The notes under the pieces were generated by a model. It was not told where the DNA came from. It ran no database searches and was given only the letters and a program-made list of their open reading frames with translations. From the NCBI GenBank assembly GCA_964614855.1, contig CAZTMX010000126.1:1-8332 (forward strand): a stretch of DNA of 8,332 nt, written 5' to 3'. Each line of letters starts with the position of its first letter. Position 1 is the first letter of the stretch. Below, piece after piece: positions 1 to 6,332 of the stretch. This DNA is from CAWJHE01 sp964614855. Its GTDB lineage: Bacteria; Chloroflexota; Anaerolineae; Anaerolineales; UBA4823. The position numbers and the translations under genes were made by a program.

Positions 1-723
1 CTGCCCGAAAAGGTGATTGAAGATCGCTTCCAATGCACACCCGAAACAGGTTTTTCCTATACCCTGGTGGGTCACACGAACAATATCGAAGGCGGCGGTT
101 TCCTATATACAAACCGTGCCTCACTTTCTCTGGGCATTGTTGTCAAAATCGATTCGGTGTATCAGAGTAAATTACAGCCTCACCAGATTTTGGATACATT
201 CAAATCACATCCCTTGATTGATCGGCTGATTGCAGACGGTGAAGTGGTCGAATATTCTGCCCAAACCGTCCATCGCGGTGGTTTTCACCTGGCTGAACAG
301 CTGTACGGTGACGGCTATATGGTGGTTGGCAGTGCAGCACGCCTGTTGTTAAACAACGTGATGACCCTGAGAGGCATGGATTTCGCGGTGATATCCGGGG
401 CTGCGGCTGCAAAAGCAATTATTGAAGCCAGCAAAAAAGGTTCCTACACCAAAGCTGACCTGGCGGTGTACGAATCAAAATTGAAAGAATCGCCCATTTA
501 CCACGATTGGGAATTATTCAAAGATGCTTACCCGTTGATGGAAAACAAGCGTTTATTTAGTGTCTACCCCGAACTGGCTGCTGCTGTGATGGAAGACCTG
601 TTTGCACCTGCTGCTGCAGGAGCTACAAAAGCTCTGGCTTCCGCACGCAAGCACATGAAGGGTAAAGTTTCTTTATTGGAATTAGCGAAGGATGGTAACC
701 AAATTCGGAAAGGACTCCTGTAA
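1..723 (+). CDS. fixC: ETF:quinone oxidoreductase FixC, C-terminal part (5' partial)
   Basis: This is the C-terminal 240 residues of a FixC-family flavoprotein, which passes electrons from reduced ETF to the membrane quinone pool together with FixX. The frame is open from base 1, so the GTG at 13 is internal. The fragment aligns from memory with E. coli FixC: the IEDRFQ segment near its start, then EGGGFLYTN, LSLGIV, VEYSA, the RGMD segment after the flavin motif, and the C-terminal YPELA and DLF segments. Roughly 190 N-terminal residues, including the GxGxxG dinucleotide fold, lie upstream of the window. An odd point is that the usual FixC GDAAG flavin motif reads GSAAR (window bases about 328-342). 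The TAA stop overlaps the ATG of fixX by one base (TAATG), so translation is probably coupled. The family assignment is firm. The electron donor is inferred from the adjacent ETF genes. Confidence 0.92.
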   Translation: MPEKVIEDRFQCTPETGFSYTLVGHTNNIEGGGFLYTNRASLSLGIVVKIDSVYQSKLQPHQILDTFKSHPLIDRLIADGEVVEYSAQTVHRGGFHLAEQLYGDGYMVVGSAARLLLNNVMTLRGMDFAVISGAAAAKAIIEASKKGSYTKADLAVYESKLKESPIYHDWELFKDAYPLMENKRLFSVYPELAAAVMEDLFAPAAAGATKALASARKHMKGKVSLLELAKDGNQIRKGLL

Positions 724-1019
724 TGGCAGCGAAAACACTCTCCCTGGATGCTCGTCTTGGCCTGGATAAATACGAGATCGACGAATCAGAAAGCCATATC
801 CTGGTAGACCAGGAACGCTGCAAAAGCTGTAAAGATAAACCCTGCCTGACTGTTTGCCCGGCGTATGTTTATGCCTGGATTGACGATCAGGTAGCTGTGC
901 GTTATGAAAACTGTCTTGAGTGCGGTACCTGCCAGATTTCTTGTGATACCGGCGGCAACAAGGGGATCACCTGGCGCAACCCACCGGGTGGTTTTGGGAT
1001 AATGTTCCGCTACGGGTAA
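723..1019 (+). CDS. fixX: Ferredoxin-like protein FixX
   Basis: This is a 98-residue ferredoxin-like partner of FixC that carries the iron-sulfur centre of the split ETF:quinone oxidoreductase; in the mitochondrial enzyme the two parts are fused. Two cysteine clusters are visible: C33-x2-C36-x4-C41-x3-C45-P and C64-x2-C67-x2-C70-x3-C74. The second sits in the CLECGTC segment typical of FixX and ETF-QO C-termini. The protein ends in a GGFG...FRYG tail, which is the usual FixX ending. Length matches the family (about 95-100 residues). An AAAGGA ribosome-binding site at 709-714 lies inside the end of fixC, 8 nt before the ATG, which overlaps the fixC stop. Eight cysteines could hold up to two [4Fe-4S] clusters. 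Family members are often thought to hold one, so the number is open. Confidence 0.95.
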   Translation: MAAKTLSLDARLGLDKYEIDESESHILVDQERCKSCKDKPCLTVCPAYVYAWIDDQVAVRYENCLECGTCQISCDTGGNKGITWRNPPGGFGIMFRYG

Positions 1020-1041
1020 GGATTAGGAAAGAGGATATAAG

Positions 1042-1836
1042 ATGAAAATACTTGCATTGATTAAGTACTCCCTGGATGTAGCAGAAGTGAAAGTGGATGC
1101 TGCCACAAAGGAACTTCACCTGGCTGGTGTGCCCGAAAAAGTTGGCAACATGGATAAAAATGTTGTCGAGGCTGCAGTACAGTTGAAAGAAAAGAATGCT
1201 GGAACACTGACTGGTCTCTCCTTTGGTCCGCTGGCAGCAAAAGATGGCTTCCGAGAAGTCCTGGCTATGGGTGTGGATGAGATCACCCTGGTGGAAGATC
1301 CGTTTGAAGGCAAAGCAGATCCAACCGCTGCCGTAACTGTTCTCGAAGCAGCGATTAAAAAATTAGGTCCCTTCGACCTGATCCTGTGCGGTTTCGCCAG
1401 CGATGACGGTTACACTCACCAGGTTGGGCCGCGCCTGGCGGAGCGTTTGGATCTTCCCCTGGTTTCATTTTCTCGCCAGGTTGCTGTAGTGGATGGGAAA
1501 TTCCAGGCCGATCGCGACCTGGATGATCACCAGGAGCGGGTGGAAGCCAGCCTGCCGGTGGTTGTTTCTATCGCAGAAGAAGCCTATCCGCCTCGCCGCA
1601 CCACGCTGATGGATGCTTTGAAAGCGAAGAAGAAACCCGTAAACGTGATATCTGTTGGCGACCTCGGCCTGGATAAAGCTGGTCTGGAACAGGCAAGCAA
1701 GGTTGAGGTTAAGGATCAGGTTGGGGTTGTGGTCCATCGAAAGCAGCAACTTGTCAAAGGCGCTTCCATGACAGAAGTAGCCGATAAACTGATCGACATA
1801 CTCCTGCAGGAAAATGTTTTGAAGGGAGGCGCATAG
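1042..1836 (+). CDS. etfB: Electron transfer flavoprotein beta subunit (EtfB/FixA)
   Basis: This is the 264-residue beta subunit of the heterodimeric ETF, which carries electrons from flavin dehydrogenases to FixC/FixX. Recognisable parts are an N-terminal MKILALIKYSLD strand, LSFGP at 59-63, LAMGVDE at 74-80, the nucleotide diphosphate loop DDGYTHQVGP at 121-130, and KAKKKPV at 194-200. The family normally has DGDTGQ or DGDTAQ in the loop; here it is DGYTHQ. The segment before KAKKK, which is the dehydrogenase recognition loop in human ETF, reads AYPPRRTTLMDAL rather than the common NEPRYPSLPNIM type. The partner dehydrogenase may therefore differ from acyl-CoA dehydrogenases. An AGAGGA-like ribosome-binding site ends 6-7 nt before the ATG. 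The gap after fixX is 22 nt. Whether the bound nucleotide is AMP or a second, bifurcating FAD cannot be decided by eye. Confidence 0.94.
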   Translation: MKILALIKYSLDVAEVKVDAATKELHLAGVPEKVGNMDKNVVEAAVQLKEKNAGTLTGLSFGPLAAKDGFREVLAMGVDEITLVEDPFEGKADPTAAVTVLEAAIKKLGPFDLILCGFASDDGYTHQVGPRLAERLDLPLVSFSRQVAVVDGKFQADRDLDDHQERVEASLPVVVSIAEEAYPPRRTTLMDALKAKKKPVNVISVGDLGLDKAGLEQASKVEVKDQVGVVVHRKQQLVKGASMTEVADKLIDILLQENVLKGGA

Positions 1837-1838
1837 CC

Positions 1839-2789
1839 ATGTCCGAAAAATGCGTGATCGTATTTAGTGAGAACAAATTTGCGCTCAAAGAACTTTTGGG
1901 CAAAGCCAAGAAAGTAGCTGGCGATCAGGGATGGAAAGTGGTTGCCATGCCGTGGGGTGACGCAGCTGCTGCTGTTACCGCTGGAGCGGATGAGGTCTGC
2001 CTCGTTAAAGGGGCGCAAGAGCAATTGTCCAATTCAAAAGCTGGTGCGAAAGCATTGGCTGCCGCAGTGAAAGAATACAACCCGGCAGTTGTCCTGTTTG
2101 GCGCAACCAAATTGGGCATGGAAATTGCCTCACGTGCAGCTGAGAGAGTTGAAGCTGCCTATGCTACCTGGGTTCTTGATTTTGGGCTTAACCCGGTTTC
2201 CGCTCAAGTCACTTTGTACAGCGGTTCTGGCATTGCTTCAGTGGAATTTAATGCCAGCGTAGTTTTCCTGGGCATCGCCCCGGGTGTGTTTGAGGCTGTC
2301 GAACTTGGCGGATCACCGGCAGTGAAGGAATTGGCGGTTGATTTTGGTCCAGGTACACTTAAAATCCTGGAAGTAAAAGAGAAAGTTGCAACAGGCGCTC
2401 GTTTGGAAGAAGCCAAACTGGTTGTGGATGTAGGCCAGGGTGTGAAGGAAAAGACGGATCTTGCCATGATCGAAGAACTGGCAAGCTCGCTGGATGGGCA
2501 ATTGGCGTGTTCGCGCCCGGTAGCATCGGATAGGGATTGGTTCCCGGAGTGGTTAGGTCTTTCTGGTAAGAAGATTAAACCGGAACTGTGTCTCACACTG
2601 GGTATCTCTGGTTCTATCCAGCACATTGTTGGTATTCGCGAATCGCGCGTTATCGCTTCGGTCAATATTGACGAAAATGCAGGCATCTTTTCGCAGGCAG
2701 ATTATGGGATCATCGGCGATCTCTATGAATTCTTGCCGGCGTTCAAAGAGCGGTTACAAGCCAGGGGCGTTACGCCTGCCTGGAAATAG
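1839..2789 (+). CDS. etfA: Electron transfer flavoprotein alpha subunit (EtfA/FixB)
   Basis: This is the 316-residue alpha subunit of ETF. The N-terminal half forms the ETF core, and the C-terminal domain (about 191-300) holds the redox FAD. The family signature is clear: LGISGSIQHIVGIRES at 254-269, followed by IFSQADYGIIGDL at 283-295. Flavin-contacting positions known from human ETF are kept at S225-R226 (the ASR motif), S242 (in place of the Thr in QTGK) and H262 (QH). Deviations are DVGQG at 197-201, where most members have SGGRG, and a missing INKDP segment (VNIDENAG instead). It starts 2 nt after the etfB stop, with GGGAGG at 1824-1829 as ribosome-binding site, 9 nt before the ATG. Both subunits are intact, so a functional ETF is expected, from a branch divergent from the common fatty-acid ETFs. 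Confidence 0.94.
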   Translation: MSEKCVIVFSENKFALKELLGKAKKVAGDQGWKVVAMPWGDAAAAVTAGADEVCLVKGAQEQLSNSKAGAKALAAAVKEYNPAVVLFGATKLGMEIASRAAERVEAAYATWVLDFGLNPVSAQVTLYSGSGIASVEFNASVVFLGIAPGVFEAVELGGSPAVKELAVDFGPGTLKILEVKEKVATGARLEEAKLVVDVGQGVKEKTDLAMIEELASSLDGQLACSRPVASDRDWFPEWLGLSGKKIKPELCLTLGISGSIQHIVGIRESRVIASVNIDENAGIFSQADYGIIGDLYEFLPAFKERLQARGVTPAWK

Positions 2790-2824
2790 TCCAATCAAAC
2801 CCAAATAGACTAGGAGAGTGAATT

Positions 2825-3997
2825 ATGGCGAAAAAGAAAGTTGGTATTATCGGTGGCGGTATTATCGGTACCGCAATCGCGTACTTCCTGAGCCAGAACG
2901 AGGATGCAGAAGTAACCTTGTTCGAGAAGAACACGATTGGTTCTGGAACCACCGCGAAATCAGCAGCAACACACTGTCTGATCGACGACTCGGTTGCGCA
3001 CGAGTTCTGGTCGGTACGCCTGTTCGGCTTCAAGCACTATGTCGATCTGAACACAAAGTACCCCGGCTCGACTGGTTTTGAGAAAACCGGTACCCTGACT
3101 GTTGCGCCGTTCAAAGAATATGAAATGTACGTCAAGCAGGCAGTTGATCTGACCCTGGCTTCGGGTTACCACGCCGAGTACTGGACCGATAAGGACAAAA
3201 TCCACAGCATCGTACCCGATCTGAACCTGGACAATGTTTTGGGCGCTGGCTGGTGCCCGGATGATGGTTTCTTTGATGCCACCATGGCTTCAAATACCAT
3301 GGCGAAACTTGCCCGTGAGAATGGCGCAGCCATTCATATCGGCGAGAAGGTTGTTGCTGTGCAGACACAAAACAACAAGGTGACCGGTTTGGATACTGAC
3401 AAAGGTCACTATGATTTTGACGCAGTGGTAGATGCTTCTGGTCCGTGGACACGCTACACCAGCCGCATGGTCGGCCTGGAACTGCCCATCTGGCACACAA
3501 AAGCCGAAGTGTTCATCCTTGAGCCAAGTGAAAAACTGGGTTATCCGTTCCCGGTTTTGAAATACCCGAAGTTCTATGCCCGCAAGGACAAAGATGCGGT
3601 ATTCATCTGCAAAGCCCACCTGACCATGGATCTCAACGACCCGATGCATGCTGGCATCTGGAACCCGGATGACCTGCCGATGACCGGCGGTACCGATCCT
3701 TACTTCTGGGATTTCCTCACCGACCAGCTGATGGAAGAGTATCCGCGCCTGCTCGAATCCAGCGTAGTTAATGACTGGCTGGGTTATCGTGCAGAACCGC
3801 CTGACTTCCTGCCGATCCTGGGCGAGACCCCGGTTGAGGGTTGGTTCCTGGCTTGCGGCGCCGGCGGCAATGGCGTGATCGAAGGCCCGACTATCGGTCG
3901 CGATATCGCCGACCTGGTGATGACCGGCAATGTTTCCTGGTACGTGGACCGCTTGCCGCTCAGCCGCTTTGCCAAAGATTTCAAGTTGGTTAAATAA
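2825..3997 (+). CDS. FAD-dependent oxidoreductase, DAO / sarcosine dehydrogenase-like
   Basis: This is a 390-residue flavoprotein of the DAO superfamily, which includes glycine oxidase, monomeric and heterotetrameric sarcosine oxidase, D-amino-acid dehydrogenase and the flavin half of dimethylglycine dehydrogenase. The FAD fold is visible as G10-x-G12-xx-G15 with the ribose-binding acid in FEK (E34). At the C-terminus, WLGYRAEPPDFLPILGETP (318-336) and the Gly-rich ACGAGGNGVIEGPTIG (343-358) match the conserved end of the family. Where dimethylglycine and sarcosine dehydrogenases have SGTTWHAAG with the His that covalently links FAD, this protein reads SGTTAKSAA with K45 in that position. Non-covalent FAD is therefore likely. 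It sits 35 nt after etfA behind a good AGGAGAG site (2812-2818), so ETF is the probable electron acceptor. Expected chemistry is oxidation of a secondary or tertiary amine or a D-amino acid. The substrate is not known. Confidence 0.85.
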   Translation: MAKKKVGIIGGGIIGTAIAYFLSQNEDAEVTLFEKNTIGSGTTAKSAATHCLIDDSVAHEFWSVRLFGFKHYVDLNTKYPGSTGFEKTGTLTVAPFKEYEMYVKQAVDLTLASGYHAEYWTDKDKIHSIVPDLNLDNVLGAGWCPDDGFFDATMASNTMAKLARENGAAIHIGEKVVAVQTQNNKVTGLDTDKGHYDFDAVVDASGPWTRYTSRMVGLELPIWHTKAEVFILEPSEKLGYPFPVLKYPKFYARKDKDAVFICKAHLTMDLNDPMHAGIWNPDDLPMTGGTDPYFWDFLTDQLMEEYPRLLESSVVNDWLGYRAEPPDFLPILGETPVEGWFLACGAGGNGVIEGPTIGRDIADLVMTGNVSWYVDRLPLSRFAKDFKLVK

Positions 3998-4114
3998 GGA
4001 TTTGTAGCAGAAAGTCAAACCTGAAGCGAATTGCCTGTAGGAGCTTTCCACGGTGCATGCGAATGGTTTGACCGGCTGCAGCCTTATGTTGTTCTCCAGA
4101 TTGTAGGATGGAAG

Positions 4115-4143
4115 GGTATGGGGCTGCCACACAGCCCCATACC
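4115..4143 (+). promoter_or_regulatory. Perfect 12-bp hairpin (structure 1)
   Basis: The left arm GGTATGGGGCTG (4115-4126) and the right arm CAGCCCCATACC (4132-4143) are perfect reverse complements around the 5-nt loop CCACA (4127-4131). The stem is GC-rich and should be very stable in RNA. No run of T follows, so it is not a classical intrinsic terminator. It could stabilise the 3' end of the upstream message, act as an operator dyad in DNA, or form one half of a two-state switch with the neighbouring hairpin. Confidence 0.75.
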
Positions 4144-4151
4144 TGTGTGGC
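4126..4151 (+). promoter_or_regulatory. 9-bp alternative hairpin (structure 2), excludes structure 1
   Basis: GCCACACAG (4126-4134) pairs perfectly with CTGTGTGGC (4143-4151) around the 8-nt loop CCCCATAC, and a further T-G wobble (4125/4152) is possible. The left arm consists of the last base of the left arm, the loop and the first three bases of the right arm of structure 1, and the loop takes up the rest of that right arm. The two stems therefore cannot form together. This geometry is typical of attenuators and riboswitch expression platforms, though no ligand-binding aptamer is recognised upstream. Confidence 0.65.
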
Positions 4152-4194
4152 GCGTGCTATGCCACCTGATTGTATTCAGTGTGAGTTTGGAACC

Positions 4195-4202
4195 AGGAGA
4201 GG
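4195..4202 (+). promoter_or_regulatory. Ribosome-binding site deciding the racemase start
   Basis: AGGAGAGG lies 8 nt before the ATG at 4211. This strong site fixes the start there rather than at the in-frame TTG at 4031, which would add 60 unrelated residues encoded across the hairpin region. Confidence 0.85.
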
Positions 4203-4210
4203 TAGATAAG

Positions 4211-4957
4211 ATGAAAATATTGATGATTAATCCCAACACTTCAGAAATCTTCACGCAAAAGATCCAGGCAATTGCTGGACAATATGCTTTACCTGGAACG
4301 ATCGTGAAGGCAGTCAATCCTGAAACTGGTCCGCGCTCCATTGAGAGTATTTATGACGAATTACTGAGCTCTCCAGGAACGTTGCAAACTTTGATCGAGA
4401 ACCTGGACGAATACGATGCATTCGTCATGGCTTGTTTTAGCGATCACCCAACCATTTATGCAGCCCGAGAGATTACCGACAAGCCTGTGATGGGGATTGC
4501 AGAAGCATCCATGTATACCGCCTGTCTTTTAGGATATAAGTTTAGCATTGTGACAACCAACCGGGAGTGGGAGCCGCTGTTGTGGGACGCAGTGAAACAT
4601 TACGGTCTGGCAGAGCGCTGTGCATCTGTTCGCAGCACTGGCATGGCTGTCTTGGAGCTGGAAGAAGCAAGCCCAGAAAGAACCTATCAAATGATCCGCG
4701 ATAATGCGAAAAAAGCCCTGGATCTGGACGGTGCTGAAGTTATTTGCCTGGGTTGCGCCGGGATGACGGGGTTGGATAAGTCATTAGAAGCGGACCTTGG
4801 GGTGCCGGTGATTGACGGCGTGGTTGCAGCTCTGAAGATGACGGAGGGGATGTTGGGGTATGGCCTTCGAACCAGTAAGAAATTGGCATACTCAAGACCC
4901 GGGTACAAAGAATTGCCTGGTTACACGCCTCTTTTCAGCCGCCCATATTCTCGCTAA
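4211..4957 (+). CDS. Hydantoin/Asp-Glu racemase family protein
   Basis: This is a 248-residue cofactor-independent racemase of the Asp/Glu/hydantoin family, closest in appearance to hydantoin and allantoin racemases. It opens with MKILMINPNTS, the typical start of that branch, followed by ETGPRSIES (38-46). The two catalytic cysteines of the two-base mechanism are both present: C75 in VMACFSD and C182 in CLGCAGM. Also visible are GIAEAS (95-100), FSIVTT (111-116), and GVPVIDGVVAAL (197-208). Length matches characterised hydantoin racemases (about 240-250). The expected role is to invert a chiral carbon alpha to a carbonyl, for example in a 5-substituted hydantoin or allantoin. No hydantoinase or carbamoylase is in view, so the substrate stays open. 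It is followed 24 nt later by an amidohydrolase gene, a plausible partner on the same cyclic compound. Confidence 0.87.
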   Translation: MKILMINPNTSEIFTQKIQAIAGQYALPGTIVKAVNPETGPRSIESIYDELLSSPGTLQTLIENLDEYDAFVMACFSDHPTIYAAREITDKPVMGIAEASMYTACLLGYKFSIVTTNREWEPLLWDAVKHYGLAERCASVRSTGMAVLELEEASPERTYQMIRDNAKKALDLDGAEVICLGCAGMTGLDKSLEADLGVPVIDGVVAALKMTEGMLGYGLRTSKKLAYSRPGYKELPGYTPLFSRPYSR

Positions 4958-4964
4958 ATATTTT

Positions 4965-4968
4965 GAGG
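4965..4968 (+). promoter_or_regulatory. Weak, distant ribosome-binding site for the amidohydrolase
   Basis: GAGG is the only purine-rich stretch ahead of the ATG at 4982 and lies 13 nt away, farther than in the other genes here (about 6-9 nt). Between them is an AT-rich run. Translation may depend on coupling to the racemase gene that ends at 4957. Confidence 0.5.
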
Positions 4969-4981
4969 CTATTTTTACGAT

Positions 4982-6313
4982 ATGACTGACCTGATTATAA
5001 GAAACGCACTTCTGCTGGATCAAAACGAAATCCAGGACCTGGCAATTGAAAACGGGCGTATTTCTGCGCGCGGCCCGCAGCTACCATTGCAGGCAGATCA
5101 GGAACTGGATGTCTATGGCAGGGTCGTGGTTCCGGGTTTTGTTGAACCCCATGTGCACCTGGACATTGCCTTGATTAATGACTGGCAAAATCCAGGGCGG
5201 CCAAAAGAATTTCTTTCACCGGTCGAGCTCACTGCAGAAGTAGAGCGCAGGCGCCGGGGTTTTACAACCCAGGAAATTGTGGAGCGAGCCAGCTATGCTG
5301 TGGAGTTGGGGCTGAGGCACGGCGTAACAGCCATGCGTGCCCAATGCCATGTGGATCTAACCATCGGTCTTAGGCACTTGGAAGCCTTGCTGACGGTAAA
5401 AGAAAAGTATCGAGACCTGCTCGATCTCCAAATTGTCACATTTCCACAACAGGGTTTACTGGCGACACCAGGAACAATGGAATTATTTCACGAAGCCTTT
5501 CGCATCGGCGCGGATGTGGTGGGCTGTGCCAGCAACCTGGATACGGTAACCCCAGGCAGACAGGGATACAAGGATCACATCGATGCTGCCTTTGACCTGG
5601 CAGCAAAATTGGATCTGCCCCTGGATATTCACGCAGATATTTACTTAATGGACGATCCAGAGCTTATAGATCTGGAAGTTGTCTATGCTGCACAAAAAGC
5701 CATCGAGATGGGTTACCAGGGGCGCGTGGCGGCTGGTCATGTTTCTGCGTTGGATTCAGCCCGACCAGGTGTCGCACAGGAAGCGATTGAGTGGATCAAG
5801 AAAGCCGGTATGCATGTGATCAGCCAACCGGATTTGTATCGCCTGGGAAGGATGGATGAACGACATGTACGCAGAGGTATGACACGCGTAAAGCAATTGT
5901 TGGCAGCGGGTGTGAATGTGACCTACGCCTCGAACAATGTGCGGGATGCCTACCGTCCTTTGGGTAATCTAAATCCGGTGGAAGAAGGATTGATTTTATC
6001 CTACGGCGCGCATATGGATACATCCCAGGACCTGGTCACACTCTTAAAAATGAGTACGTACAACGGCGCAAAAGCCTTGCAATTAAAAAATTACGGTCTA
6101 CAAAACGGTTGTGAAGCCGACCTGGTTGTGATCGATGCCTTTTCACCTGCAGCTGTGATCGCAAACCAGGCGGAAAAATTGTTTGTGTATAAAGCCGGTC
6201 GCCTGGCGGCACAAAATCCGATGGGAAATTCCAGGTATTACGTTTCCAAACCCGAACAGGCTGGCAGCCCAGGTTCCTGGCAAGGACAGGCTCCGACCTT
6301 CAAGAGAAAATAA
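4982..6313 (+). CDS. Cytosine deaminase-like amidohydrolase with altered active site
   Basis: This is a 443-residue TIM-barrel metal-dependent hydrolase of the amidohydrolase superfamily, cytosine deaminase/AtzC branch. Compared from memory with E. coli CodA (427 residues), it keeps PGFVEPHVHLD with metal ligands H57 and H59, the substrate-contacting Gln of FPQ (Q156), H217 in LDIH, H253 in GHVSAL, and RRGMTRVKQLL (297-307). Two key positions differ. The catalytic Glu of CodA's HCDE is Ile (H217-A-D-I220). The metal-binding Asp of GHDDV, or GSDNV in relatives, is Asn (A-S-N318-N-V). The start at 4982 fits the family's beta-sandwich N-terminus, and the C-terminus is slightly extended. It lies between the racemase and gcvT, with gaps of 24 and 19 nt. 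It may act on a cyclic ureide, hydantoin or creatinine-like ring. A simple cytosine deaminase role is doubtful given the residue changes. Confidence 0.84.
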   Translation: MTDLIIRNALLLDQNEIQDLAIENGRISARGPQLPLQADQELDVYGRVVVPGFVEPHVHLDIALINDWQNPGRPKEFLSPVELTAEVERRRRGFTTQEIVERASYAVELGLRHGVTAMRAQCHVDLTIGLRHLEALLTVKEKYRDLLDLQIVTFPQQGLLATPGTMELFHEAFRIGADVVGCASNLDTVTPGRQGYKDHIDAAFDLAAKLDLPLDIHADIYLMDDPELIDLEVVYAAQKAIEMGYQGRVAAGHVSALDSARPGVAQEAIEWIKKAGMHVISQPDLYRLGRMDERHVRRGMTRVKQLLAAGVNVTYASNNVRDAYRPLGNLNPVEEGLILSYGAHMDTSQDLVTLLKMSTYNGAKALQLKNYGLQNGCEADLVVIDAFSPAAVIANQAEKLFVYKAGRLAAQNPMGNSRYYVSKPEQAGSPGSWQGQAPTFKRK

Positions 6314-6318
6314 CACAT

Positions 6319-6324
6319 AAGGAG
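6319..6324 (+). promoter_or_regulatory. Ribosome-binding site choosing among three gcvT ATGs
   Basis: AAGGAG is followed by ATG codons in the same frame at 6327, 6330 and 6333, at distances of 2, 5 and 8 nt. The third is at the best spacing, so translation most likely begins at 6333 with Met-Ala-Asp. Some initiation at 6330 is possible. Confidence 0.75.
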
Positions 6325-6332
6325 ATATGATG

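Larger units (their letters stand above)
3998..4210 (+). other. 213-nt intergenic gap with overlapping hairpins
   Basis: No credible gene lies in this gap between the FAD oxidoreductase and the racemase. It is by far the longest gap in the upstream half of the cluster. It holds a short GC palindrome (GGCTGCAGCC, 4074-4083), two competing stem-loops at 4115-4152, and the ribosome-binding site of the racemase at 4195-4202. I see no convincing sigma-70 promoter and no U-run terminator. The plus-strand frame is open from 4031 (TTG start), but it crosses the hairpins and resembles nothing. Confidence 0.7.

Noticed and set aside
2204..2686. 160-residue minus-strand open frame opposite etfA
   Set aside because: It overlaps the conserved FAD domain of etfA on the other strand. 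Its composition (Ser/Thr/Pro-rich) is that of a shadow frame.
3290..4132. 280-residue minus-strand open frame opposite the FAD oxidoreductase
   Set aside because: It lies antisense to a clearly conserved gene, shows no recognisable motif, and is best explained as a codon-bias shadow.
4115..4160. Rho-independent terminator after the FAD oxidoreductase
   Set aside because: The stem is strong, but no T-run follows; the downstream bases are GC-rich.
4092..4201. Anti-Shine-Dalgarno pairing of TTCTCC (4092-4097) with GGAGAG (4196-4201)
   Set aside because: It gives only five pairs plus one wobble over a 100-nt loop, which is expected by chance.
4031..4210. N-terminal extension of the racemase from a TTG at 4031
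   Set aside because: The 60 extra residues run through two strong hairpins and resemble nothing, while a strong ribosome-binding site sits 8 nt before the ATG at 4211, where family similarity begins.
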